A DNA stretch of 7,266 bases from an uncultured Prevotella sp. GTDB lineage: Bacteria; Bacteroidota; Bacteroidia; Bacteroidales; Bacteroidaceae. The notes beneath the pieces were generated by a model. The model saw only the letters and a list, made by a program, of their open reading frames with translations, was not told the DNA's origin and ran no database searches. The translations under genes and the position numbers were made by a program. The stretch lies in assembly GCA_934217675.1 (NCBI GenBank), contig CAKQCV010000101.1, positions 1-7,266 of the forward strand, given 5' to 3'. Below, piece after piece: positions 1 through 6,408 of the stretch. Each line of letters starts with the position of its first letter. Position 1 is the first letter of the stretch.

Positions 1-1069
1 GTCGTAATTGTCGTGCCAACTCGTCGGCAGCACCCAGGTTCACGTCAAGAGCATTAGCCTCCTGTCCGTTCGACCGTGTGCGGTTTCCGCTGTTAACGTC
101 AACCACGTGTAGAGCTTCAGTATGTTCGATAATAAGATAAGCCCCATGCTTATAGTTTACAATTTTTCCGAAGCTCGACTTGATTTGTTTCGTTACGTCA
201 AAGTTGTCGAAAATAGGTACAGTACCGGTATAAAGCTTCACGATGTTTGCCTTTTCCGGTGCGATAAGTGTAACATAATGTTTAACCTCTTTGAAAACCT
301 CCTCGTCGTTCACATAAATATTTTCGTAAGATGGATTAAAGAGGTCGCGTAGCATAGCAACAACTCTGCTTGTCTCTTCATACACGAGCTGCGGCCTTTT
401 CTGTGTCTTTTGCACTTTTTCGATAGCGTCCTCCCAACGCTTCATAAGAATTTTCAGCTCAGTGTCGAGTTCTGCCACACGCTTGCCCTCAGCCACGGTG
501 CGCACGATAACGCCAACGTTTTTAGGCTTAATGCTGTGTATCAGTTGTTTTAGTCTTGCCCGCTCTTCACCACTTTTGATTTTTGAAGATACCGAAACTT
601 TATCATCAAATGGGATTAACACAAGGTAACGTCCGGCAAAGCTCAACTCTCCCGTCAATCGTGGTCCCTTGGTCGAAATAGGTTCTTTAACGATTTGCAC
701 CAGCACTTCTTGTCCTTGTTGCAGCTCGTTCTGCACGGAGCCGTCTTTTTTCAAGTCCGGCAGCCTCATTGCTTTTGAGAAAGGATAAAGTTTCTTTCTG
801 TCGCTTTGTACCTGTTTTATATACTTTTCATAGGAGTTGAACTGACTCCCCAGGTCAAGATAATGTAGAAAGGCATCGCGTTCATAGCCCACGTCAACGA
901 AGCTTGCATTCAAGCCTGGCATAAGTTTCTTTACTTTTGCCACATAAATGTTTCCAACAGAGAATGAAGCCGAGCGTGGCTCGTTCTGATATTCCACCAG
1001 GTTTTTGTCTTCCAGCAGAGCGATTGATATTTCATTCTGTTGAACGTCGATTACTAATTCGCTTGTCAT
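1..1069 (-). CDS. rng: RNase E/G family endoribonuclease, 3' end cut off
   Basis: Single-strand-specific endoribonuclease of the RNase E/G family, which processes rRNA precursors and starts mRNA decay in the cytoplasm. The first 356 residues are visible. An S1-like RNA-binding domain covers about residues 36-150 (SVGNIYVAKVKKLMPGLNASF, then LTGELSFAGRYLVLIPF), with a charged insertion at about 75-115. GVIVRT at 186-191 matches the pocket (R190, T191) that senses a 5' monophosphate in E. coli RNase E. The catalytic DNase-I-like domain follows, with HVVDVNSG giving the first metal-binding Asp (D324, equivalent to E. coli D303). The second catalytic Asp and the zinc-link cysteines lie beyond the window, so they cannot be checked. 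The start MTSELVIDVQ is the only good ATG. Its leader is AT-rich without a Shine-Dalgarno, as usual in Bacteroidota. It lies downstream of the HU and small basic genes, separated from them by a hairpin, so its expression may depend on read-through or on a weak promoter of its own. The choice of RNase G over RNase E is inference; Bacteroidota usually carry the short form. Confidence 0.95.
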   Translation of the reverse strand, partial: MTSELVIDVQQNEISIALLEDKNLVEYQNEPRSASFSVGNIYVAKVKKLMPGLNASFVDVGYERDAFLHYLDLGSQFNSYEKYIKQVQSDRKKLYPFSKAMRLPDLKKDGSVQNELQQGQEVLVQIVKEPISTKGPRLTGELSFAGRYLVLIPFDDKVSVSSKIKSGEERARLKQLIHSIKPKNVGVIVRTVAEGKRVAELDTELKILMKRWEDAIEKVQKTQKRPQLVYEETSRVVAMLRDLFNPSYENIYVNDEEVFKEVKHYVTLIAPEKANIVKLYTGTVPIFDNFDVTKQIKSSFGKIVNYKHGAYLIIEHTEALHVVDVNSGNRTRSNGQEANALDVNLGAADELARQLR

Positions 1070-1167
1070 GTCTTAATTACAAAACTTGATTTTAGTTCTA
1101 ATGGAAATTTAGCAATGCAAATGATGCAGTAAGAGATTTACCAATCATTGTATTGTTGTTTTTCCTT

Positions 1168-1232
1168 AATAAAATAAGGGCATGTCAACAAATACGCGTT
1201 CTTCATAAGATGCTGCATTGATTGACATGCCC
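1168..1232 (-). terminator. Long-stem hairpin terminator or attenuator between the small basic gene and rng
   Basis: GGGCATGTCAA (1232-1222 read on the minus strand) pairs perfectly over 11 bp with TTGACATGCCC (1188-1178), with a 33-base loop. It is followed by the T-rich stretch TTATTTTATT (1177-1168). The polarity fits termination of the leftward HU-to-small-gene transcript. The loop is long and the T tract is broken by A residues, so termination may be partial, letting some transcripts reach rng about 100 bases downstream. Confidence 0.6.
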
Positions 1233-1255
1233 AGTCCGAAAAGACTTTTCCGAGC

Positions 1256-1273
1256 ACTAACTCTGCAGTTAGT
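1256..1273. repeat. Short perfect hairpin just after the stop of the 29-residue gene
   Basis: ACTAACT (1256-1262) and AGTTAGT (1267-1273) form a 7-bp stem with a 4-base loop. It begins two bases after the stop codon of the small basic gene. Read on the plus strand it is followed by a run of T, so it looks like a terminator for antisense transcription. On the minus strand no T run follows, so there it would more likely be a 3'-end structure of the mRNA. Confidence 0.45.
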
Positions 1274-1275
1274 TT

Positions 1276-1365
1276 TTATTTGCTCTTATGTCTGTTCTTT
1301 CTTAATCTTTTCTTACGCTTGTGAGTAGCCATCTTGTGGCCCTTTTTCTTTTTACCGCTTGGCAT
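1276..1365 (-). CDS. 29-residue basic protein, AURKAIP1/COX24 (bS22/mS38-like) type
   Basis: Very small, extremely basic protein starting MPSGKKKKGHKM and ending RKNRHKSK; more than half of the residues are Lys, Arg or His. From memory, near-identical short proteins recur across Bacteroidota and are annotated as AURKAIP1/COX24-domain proteins. That domain includes mitochondrial small-subunit protein mS38 and mycobacterial bS22, which bind near the decoding centre of the small ribosomal subunit. A ribosomal role here is therefore inference by homology. The gene starts 62 bases after the HU stop codon, on the same strand and with no terminator between, so the two are probably cotranscribed from the HU promoter. 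The leader (AAAATCATAAAATT before ATG) is AT-rich with no Shine-Dalgarno, as for its neighbours. The reading frame is certain. At 90 bases it falls below the length cut-off of many gene finders. Confidence 0.85.
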   Translation of the reverse strand: MPSGKKKKGHKMATHKRKKRLRKNRHKSK

Positions 1366-1427
1366 AATTTTATGATTTTAAATTGTTTGAATATAATGTT
1401 ATTGAAATTTCTTGTTCTTTTGTCCTC

Positions 1428-1730
1428 TTAATCCTCACTCTCGTCAACTTCCTCGCCTTTCATCTTGCTAACGAAGCTCTTTGCAGGTTTGAAACTTGGA
1501 AAATCGTGTGCTGCAATAACAATGGTTGTATTCTTTGAAATGTTTCTTGCTGTTTTCTCGGCACGATGCTTGATTATAAAGCTACCGAAGCCACGCAGGT
1601 AAACATTTTCTTTCTTTTCCAACAAGCTTTTTTTAACAGCTTCCATGAATGCTTCCACTGACATTGTAACGTCCTTGCGGGCAACTCCAGTTGAGTTTAC
1701 GATTTCGTCGATTATATCTGCTTTTGTCAT
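1428..1730 (-). CDS. HU/IHF-family DNA-binding protein
   Basis: Small nucleoid-associated protein that dimerises and bends DNA. The 100 residues show the whole HU fold: helical N-terminal half with MTKADIIDEI and MEAVKKSLLEKKENVYLRG, the hallmark GFGSF at 47-51, the DNA-binding beta-arm at about 52-76, and the closing FPSFKPAKSF at 77-86. Where HU usually has the arm-tip RNP, whose proline wedges between bases, this protein has RNI (62-64). It also carries a short acidic tail (GEEVDESED) beyond the usual 90 residues. Both traits suggest altered DNA bending or RNA or protein contacts, but this is inference. Its own Bacteroidota-type promoter lies just upstream, and the 29-residue basic gene follows. 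It could be called hup, but several HU paralogues are usual in this phylum, so no symbol is given. Confidence 0.95.
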   Translation of the reverse strand: MTKADIIDEIVNSTGVARKDVTMSVEAFMEAVKKSLLEKKENVYLRGFGSFIIKHRAEKTARNISKNTTIVIAAHDFPSFKPAKSFVSKMKGEEVDESED

Positions 1731-1783
1731 TTCTTATATTATATTATTATATGTATGATGCAATCTTTTCTTTTAAAGGCTTG

Positions 1784-1815
1784 CAAATATACGAGTTTTT
1801 GGCGTTATACGGAAA
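1784..1815 (-). promoter_or_regulatory. Bacteroidota-type promoter for the HU gene
   Basis: On the minus strand, TTTC (1815-1812) is followed after exactly 20 bases by TATATTTG (1791-1784). This is a full match to the Bacteroidota -7 element TAnnTTTG and three of four bases of the -33 TTTG. Transcription would start near 1777, giving a leader of about 45 bases before the ATG at 1730. Confidence 0.75.
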
Positions 1816-1859
1816 TATATTTCGCTTTTTTTGCATATTTAGGGCGATAAATCTTTCAG

Positions 1860-1881
1860 AAGTGGTTTATTTTCACCACTT
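1860..1881. repeat. Inverted repeat upstream of the HU promoter
   Basis: AAGTGGT (1860-1866) and ACCACTT (1875-1881) form a perfect 7-bp stem with an 8-base loop. It lies 44 bases upstream of the -33 element of the HU promoter and about 50 bases beyond the thrS terminator. It has no T run on the minus strand. It may be an operator or a remnant hairpin; the sequence does not decide. Confidence 0.4.
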
Positions 1882-1933
1882 TATGATTTACTGCTATATA
1901 AATCTGATTGTATTGTCACATTTTTTATGCACT

Positions 1934-1983
1934 AAAAAAGTATGCTCCTTTATCGGGCATTCACCGTCATCAAAGAGCATACT
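1934..1983 (-). terminator. Intrinsic terminator of thrS
   Basis: On the minus strand AGTATGCTC (1983-1975) pairs perfectly with GAGCATACT (1947-1939). A further TTT/AAA pairing is possible past a one-base bulge. The stem is followed directly by a T run (1938-1934). The hairpin starts 33 bases after the thrS stop codon. Stem, polarity and T tract all fit rho-independent termination of the leftward thrS transcript, which separates thrS from the HU unit. Confidence 0.8.
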
Positions 1984-2016
1984 CTTTGCCAAAATATAAG
2001 GTAGTCTTATTCTTTT

Positions 2017-3969
2017 TTATTCGTTTAATGCCTTGAGCATCTCGGCTACCTCTTCGTTGATTTTCTTTGCGAAGTCTTCCTTGCTCATAACGCCCTGGTC
2101 GCCACCGCCTTGCTTGCGCACAGCAACAGTTCCGTCTGCTTGCTCTTTTTCGCCAACGACAAGCATATAAGGAATACGCTTCATTTCGTTGTCGCGAATC
2201 TTTCTTCCTATCTTCTCGTTGCGGTCATCGATCTTGGCACGTACACCCTTGCCGTCGAAATATTTGGCAAGCTGCTGTGCGTATTCGTTGTATTTCTCGG
2301 AAATTGGCAAAATTGCAACCTGGTCTGGTGTAAGCCACAATGGGAAGTGACCTGCTGTATGCTCAATCAGAACGGCTGTGAATCGTTCCAAAGAACCGAA
2401 TGGTGCGCGGTGAATCATTACTGGAGTTTTCTTAGTGTTGTCCTCGGCTGTATATTCCAGTTTAAAACGTTCAGGCAAGTTGTAGTCAACCTGAATTGTT
2501 CCGAGCTGCCAACGGCGACCGATAGCATCTTTTACCATGAAGTCGAGTTTTGGTCCGTAGAATGCAGCCTCGCCCTCTTCTTCGCGACAGTTGAGACCCT
2601 TCTCCTTGCAAGCCTCGCGGATAGCGTTCTGGCTCTCTTCCCAAATCTCGTCGCTACCGATATATTTCTCTGTGTCTTTAGGGTCACGAAGAGAAATCTG
2701 TGCCTCGTAGTTGTTGAATCCGAAGATTTTGAACACTTTGAGGATTACATCGATAACATTCTCAAACTCAGCCTTTACCTGATCCTGACGAACAAAGATA
2801 TGTGCATCGTCTTGGGTGAATGTGCGCACACGGGTCAATCCGTGGAGCTCACCGCTCTTCTCGTAGCGGAATACCGTTCCGAACTCAGCAATGCGCAATG
2901 GCAGATCCTTGTATGAACGTGGTTTGCGTGCATAAATCTCGCAGTGGTGCGGACAGTTCATAGGCTTTAGCATATATTCCTCGTCCTCCTCAGGTGTGTG
3001 GATAGGCTGGAAAGCGTCTTTGCCATAGTGAGCATAGTGACCGGAAGTTACATATAGGCTCTTTCCACCAATACCTGGAGTTATAACCTCCTGATAGTTG
3101 TATGGCTTCAGCAAGCTGCGCAACAATTCTTGCAAACGCAGGCGTAGCTGTGTACCTTTTGGCAGCCAAATTGGTAGACCTTTGCCCACACGCTCTGAGA
3201 ACATAAAGAGTTCCATCTCCTTGCCAATCTTGCGGTGGTCGCGTTTCTTTGCCTCTTCAAGCATTGTGAGGTACTCGTCGAGCATCTTCTTCTTTGGGAA
3301 AGTGATACCGTAGATACGAGTCATCTGCTCACGTTTTGCATCGCCACGCCAGAAAGCTCCGGCAACGCTTGTTATTTTTATAGCTTTGATGGCTCCGGTA
3401 CTTACGAGGTGTGGACCCTTACATAGATCGGTGAATGATCCCTGTGTGTAGGTTGTGATAGTGCCGTCTTCAAGGTCCTGTTCAATATGTTCGCATTTGT
3501 ACTCCTGACCGTCAGCCTTGAACTCTTTCAGAGCGTCAGCTTTTGAGACTTCCTTACGAACGAGAGCCTCGTCTTTCGACGCAAGTTCCTTCATTTTCTT
3601 CTCAATCTTCTCGAAATCGCTCTCCTTGATAATTGTGCCATCTTTTGGCATAACGTCATAGAAGAAGCCGTTTTCTACAGCCGGACCGAATCCGAACTGA
3701 ATGCCAGGGTACAACTCCTGGAGAGCCTCTGCCAGCAAATGGGCTGATGTGTGCCAGAAGGCATGTTTTCCCTCTTCATCTTCCCACTTGTACAATGTTA
3801 CATTTGCATCCTCGTTGATAGGACGGTTCAACTCTACTGTTTCGCCATTCACGCCGCAAGCCAATACGTTGCGTGCCAAAGCTGGCGAGATGCTTTCTGC
3901 AATCTGCAAGCCAGTTACGCCCTGTTCATATTCACGAACAGATCCGTCTGGAAATGTGATTTTTATCAT
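2017..3969 (-). CDS. thrS: Threonyl-tRNA synthetase
   Basis: Class II aminoacyl-tRNA synthetase that charges tRNA-Thr with threonine using ATP and hydrolyses wrongly made Ser-tRNA-Thr. The 650 residues contain every expected part: TGS domain (1-61), editing domain (about 62-225) with HTSAH (H73, H77) and CKGPH (C183, H187), catalytic core (about 245-540), and anticodon-binding domain (545-650, from [13 protein letters not shown]). The active-site zinc ligands C339, H390 and H520 are present, as is motif 2 (FGTVFRYE, R368). A longer reading frame starts at 4011, but the ATG at 3969 is preferred because [10 protein letters not shown] is the normal start of the TGS domain. The extra 14 residues have no family counterpart, and the predicted transcript start leaves only a few bases before that upstream ATG. 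It has its own promoter and a strong terminator, so it seems to be transcribed mainly alone. The usual bacterial partners infC, rpmI and rplT do not follow it. Confidence 0.98.
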   Translation of the reverse strand: MIKITFPDGSVREYEQGVTGLQIAESISPALARNVLACGVNGETVELNRPINEDANVTLYKWEDEEGKHAFWHTSAHLLAEALQELYPGIQFGFGPAVENGFFYDVMPKDGTIIKESDFEKIEKKMKELASKDEALVRKEVSKADALKEFKADGQEYKCEHIEQDLEDGTITTYTQGSFTDLCKGPHLVSTGAIKAIKITSVAGAFWRGDAKREQMTRIYGITFPKKKMLDEYLTMLEEAKKRDHRKIGKEMELFMFSERVGKGLPIWLPKGTQLRLRLQELLRSLLKPYNYQEVITPGIGGKSLYVTSGHYAHYGKDAFQPIHTPEEDEEYMLKPMNCPHHCEIYARKPRSYKDLPLRIAEFGTVFRYEKSGELHGLTRVRTFTQDDAHIFVRQDQVKAEFENVIDVILKVFKIFGFNNYEAQISLRDPKDTEKYIGSDEIWEESQNAIREACKEKGLNCREEEGEAAFYGPKLDFMVKDAIGRRWQLGTIQVDYNLPERFKLEYTAEDNTKKTPVMIHRAPFGSLERFTAVLIEHTAGHFPLWLTPDQVAILPISEKYNEYAQQLAKYFDGKGVRAKIDDRNEKIGRKIRDNEMKRIPYMLVVGEKEQADGTVAVRKQGGGDQGVMSKEDFAKKINEEVAEMLKALNE

Positions 3970-4025
3970 AATATGTTTTTGTTTTTTAGCGAGTGATACG
4001 AATACCCGCAATTAGTTTACGGCTG

Positions 4026-4057
4026 CAAAATTAGTGTTTTTATTGTAAAACAAGAAA
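4026..4057 (-). promoter_or_regulatory. Bacteroidota-type promoter for thrS
   Basis: On the minus strand, TTTC (4057-4054) and TAATTTTG (4033-4026) are exactly 20 bases apart, the same -33 sequence and spacing as the HU promoter in this window. The -7 element is a full match to TAnnTTTG. The start site would be near 4019, giving a leader of about 50 bases before the thrS ATG at 3969. This also argues against the longer reading frame beginning at 4011. Confidence 0.75.
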
Positions 4058-4176
4058 ATTTTATCATTATTTATCCCACTTTCTTTTATATGTGTGGTTA
4101 GGATGGTGCAAATCGAACGCAATAAAGCTTGGCTTAATTGTAGAGATGCAGCTTGTATAGATACAGAATGGTTACT

Positions 4177-4243
4177 GCTAAGCCGTGTTAAGCTAACGGT
4201 AAAGCACGGCTTATCTAACGGCAAAACGTGGCTTAGCCGTTAG
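4177..4243. repeat. Cluster of tandem and palindromic repeats upstream of thrS
   Basis: Two 22-base units in tandem (4193-4214 and 4215-4236), each starting CTAACGG and ending GGCTTA plus one base, match at 17 of 22 positions. The same bases form perfect inverted repeats: TAAGCCGTG (4179-4187) with CACGGCTTA (4205-4213), and CTAACGGC (4215-4222) with GCCGTTAG (4236-4243). An alternative pairing joins GCTAAGCC (4177-4184) to GGCTTAGC (4230-4237). Weaker partial copies are seen at 4124-4137 (AAAGCTTGGCTTAA) and 4273-4285. The cluster lies in the 3' region of the TPR transcript and upstream of the thrS promoter. It resembles a REP-like or miniature palindromic element, but whether it recurs in the genome cannot be seen here. 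Confidence 0.7.
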
Positions 4244-4318
4244 TTTTGTGTATTGTTGATTGCATGTTTCGTCGTTAGGCTTGGCAATTTTATCTTGTAT
4301 TGGCTTTTATGTTATTTT

Positions 4319-6334
4319 TTAACGTTGCTTCTTGCCTTGAGTAGTCTTTCTGCTGTATTTCTTTATTGCGCTGTAGGAGTCTACAAGACCCAGCTCTCCA
4401 GCTCGGCTCAAATCCTTGATTCCAAGTTCTGTTTGTTTGTTGTATATATACACAAGTCCGCGGTTGTAATATGCCTCAGCAAGACGCGAATCAATTTTGA
4501 TAGCGTTTGTATAGTCTGCTATAGCCTTGGAGTAGTTCTTTTGGGCTGCGTATGCGTTGCCGCGGTCGTAATAGAGATAAGCGTTGTCGCTATCAAGGCT
4601 GATTGCTTTGTCAAGGTCGGCTACAACGCGAAGCCACTGGAACTGTATACCCGCGTCTTTTCTTTTTTCTGCATTTTGAGCCATCGACAAGCATATAGCT
4701 CGTTGCCAATAAGCGAGCGATGAAAGACTATCGGTCTGGATATAAGCCGATAGGTCGTTTTCTGCATCATAATAGTCTTGGGTAACACAGTATGCCACGG
4801 CACGTTGCAATAAAACATGCTTGTTCTTGTGTAAATCTGCAGACCGTTGAATGACGGCAGAGAGAGAGTCTACCATATCAAGATATTGCTTGGATTCTTT
4901 CTCGTCGAGACTTTTTGAATTGCACGTTATTTGCAGTGTGGAGCGAGTGGAATGTAGCGAAGATTTGGTTGTTGTCGCTTCTTTGTTGAAGCGGTCCACG
5001 CTTTCGTCGGACGCCACATACGACTTTACGCCATTGGCGTATTGCAGATACGATAGTTGGAACATAGGCATAAGCTCTACGTCAACTTTACGGTTCTGCA
5101 CACGTCCGCGGAATGAGTTCTCGTATTCCACCCCAACATTTTGATTGTCGTCAACGGCAAGTTGGTCATATTTGTCGAAGTTTATCTCGCTTCGTTTCCT
5201 TACGCTCCTTATCTTCTTCTTGTTCCATCTCGGCTGATAGCCGTTACTCTTGTCTATCTGTGCTTTCAGTATTCTGAACTCGTCAAGTTCTGCCTTTGCC
5301 ACCATGCCAAGTCTGCGGTAGCAGCGGGCACGGCTCTGCAGACCAATCCAAAAGTTGGGGAATTGGCTGATAAGATTGGAGTAGTCGGCAATGGCACCCC
5401 TTATGTTTCCAATGCGCTCTCTGAGCAGTGCACGGTTGTATATAGCCATCACGTTGCCGGGTTCCAGACGAATCACAAAATCGAAATCTTCGACAGCCCG
5501 GTTGTCGTCGCCCACTTGCACACGCAACTGACCACGGTTGTAGTGAGCCAAAAAGTTGTTGGGTTCCAGCTCTATCGCTTTGTCGTAGTCGGCAAGCGCA
5601 CCGCGAAGGTTGTTGATATTATAGCGTGCAAGTGCACGGTTTACGTAGTAGTTGGCGTTAGTAGGCTTGAAATGTATAGCCTTTGACAGCTGTTGGTCTG
5701 CATCGCGCCATTTTGCTTGCGACAAGCTTATCATTGAGCGCACAGCCCATGCGTCGCCATCGTATGGATTCAGCTCAAGGGTCTTGTCGATGTATTTAGC
5801 TCCTTCCACAGTGTCTTTTTGCTGTAGGCACAATTGTGCTTTCAGTGCGTAAGCCTGTGAGTAGGTGGACCATCGTTTCATCATGACGTCAAGGTCGGCA
5901 GAAGCATCCTTGTAGTCGTTGTCCTCAATCTTGCACAACACGCGATTGAACCACAGACTTTTGTTGTCAGGTTCATATTCGATAGTCTTGTCGTAGTCGG
6001 CAATGGCACCCTTGAAGTTGTTTTGTCTGATGCGACAAAGTCCGCGAAGTTCAAACAATACAGGCACATACGGGTTCAGTTTTATTGCCTCGGTACAGTC
6101 AGCCTCGGCTCCCACATAGTCGTCGAGCCTGAATTTTGCTTCACCTCTCCCAAACCACGGTTCGTAGAGATAAGGCTTTGCTGCGATGGCACGGCTGAAG
6201 TATTGTATAGAAAGCACATAATCCTCATAATACAATGCACTTTGTCCAACCCTTATCAAGCGGTCAATGTTATATTGTGCCCTTATGGAGAGCGTTGCCG
6301 CAAAAAGAAAAACAGACAAGAAGAACTTGCGCAT
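4319..6334 (-). CDS. Exported tetratricopeptide-repeat protein of unknown function
   Basis: A 671-residue protein. Residues 1-19 look like a signal peptide (MRKFFLSVFLFAATLSIRA, probable cut before QYN), and there is no lipobox cysteine, so the mature protein is probably periplasmic. About ten TPR units follow in an unbroken array (about 24-350), with classic ones such as GALADYDKAIELEPNN at 245-260. Next comes a region without repeats (about 362-480) that opens with a very basic patch (NKKKIRSVRKR, 371-381). A second TPR block covers about 505-650, best seen in YSKAIADYTNAIKIDSR at 601-617. The tail is again basic. TPR arrays bind proteins or peptides; nothing here suggests an enzyme. The gene is 74 bases downstream of def on the same strand, with no clear promoter or terminator between, so it is probably cotranscribed with ruvX and def. 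A TPR gene between def and thrS is, from memory, common in Bacteroidales, but its role is unknown to me. Confidence 0.9.
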   Translation of the reverse strand: MRKFFLSVFLFAATLSIRAQYNIDRLIRVGQSALYYEDYVLSIQYFSRAIAAKPYLYEPWFGRGEAKFRLDDYVGAEADCTEAIKLNPYVPVLFELRGLCRIRQNNFKGAIADYDKTIEYEPDNKSLWFNRVLCKIEDNDYKDASADLDVMMKRWSTYSQAYALKAQLCLQQKDTVEGAKYIDKTLELNPYDGDAWAVRSMISLSQAKWRDADQQLSKAIHFKPTNANYYVNRALARYNINNLRGALADYDKAIELEPNNFLAHYNRGQLRVQVGDDNRAVEDFDFVIRLEPGNVMAIYNRALLRERIGNIRGAIADYSNLISQFPNFWIGLQSRARCYRRLGMVAKAELDEFRILKAQIDKSNGYQPRWNKKKIRSVRKRSEINFDKYDQLAVDDNQNVGVEYENSFRGRVQNRKVDVELMPMFQLSYLQYANGVKSYVASDESVDRFNKEATTTKSSLHSTRSTLQITCNSKSLDEKESKQYLDMVDSLSAVIQRSADLHKNKHVLLQRAVAYCVTQDYYDAENDLSAYIQTDSLSSLAYWQRAICLSMAQNAEKRKDAGIQFQWLRVVADLDKAISLDSDNAYLYYDRGNAYAAQKNYSKAIADYTNAIKIDSRLAEAYYNRGLVYIYNKQTELGIKDLSRAGELGLVDSYSAIKKYSRKTTQGKKQR

Positions 6335-6408
6335 GATGTATGTATATATGAGGATTATGTGTTTGTAAAAAACAATATATTAAAATTTCCCCCTTCACAA
6401 ATGGGGCT

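Larger units (their letters stand above)
3970..4318. other. 349-base gap between the TPR gene and thrS, no coding gene seen
   Basis: No reading frame here has a recognisable product. The short frames present overlap the thrS promoter or the repeats and have no protein-like composition. The gap contains the thrS leader of about 50 bases, the thrS promoter (4026-4057), a stretch of ordinary AT-rich sequence, and the repeat cluster at 4177-4243. I see no tRNA and no T-box-like leader, and no intrinsic terminator with a T run for the TPR gene. Confidence 0.65.

Noticed and set aside
122..352. Open frame of 76 codons on the plus strand
   Set aside because: It is antisense to the RNase G catalytic domain, which is unmistakable in the other strand.
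1085..1170. Possible rng promoter on the minus strand (TAAATTTC or ATCATTTG as -7 element)
   Set aside because: Each candidate misses consensus bases and lacks a proper TTTG-like element at 19-21 bases. It is too weak to annotate.
1691..1999. Open frame of 102 codons on the plus strand between HU and thrS
   Set aside because: It runs across the HU start, the HU promoter and the thrS terminator. Its Phe-, Leu- and Tyr-rich translation reflects AT-rich noncoding DNA.
2110..2916. Open frame of 268 codons on the plus strand
   Set aside because: It lies wholly inside thrS on the opposite strand, and its translation is Cys-, Leu- and Val-rich with no recognisable domain. It is a shadow of the synthetase gene.
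3970..4011. Longer N-terminus for threonyl-tRNA synthetase starting at 4011
   Set aside because: The extra 14 residues precede the standard TGS start MIKITF, and the predicted transcript starts near 4019, leaving almost no leader.
4012..4224. Open frame of 70 codons on the minus strand upstream of thrS
   Set aside because: It covers the thrS promoter and part of the repeat cluster and has no protein-like pattern.
4177..4243. CRISPR-like array
   Set aside because: There are only two abutting 22-base units without spacers and no cas genes; it is a tandem palindromic repeat instead.
5141..5686. Open frame of 181 codons on the plus strand
   Set aside because: It is antisense to the repeat array of the TPR gene, where periodic codon use easily leaves long open frames. 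No promoter or family resemblance was seen.
6380..6408. CCCC/GGGG hairpin after def as a terminator
   Set aside because: The stem is only four base pairs and the following sequence has no clean T run, so read-through into the TPR gene is more likely.
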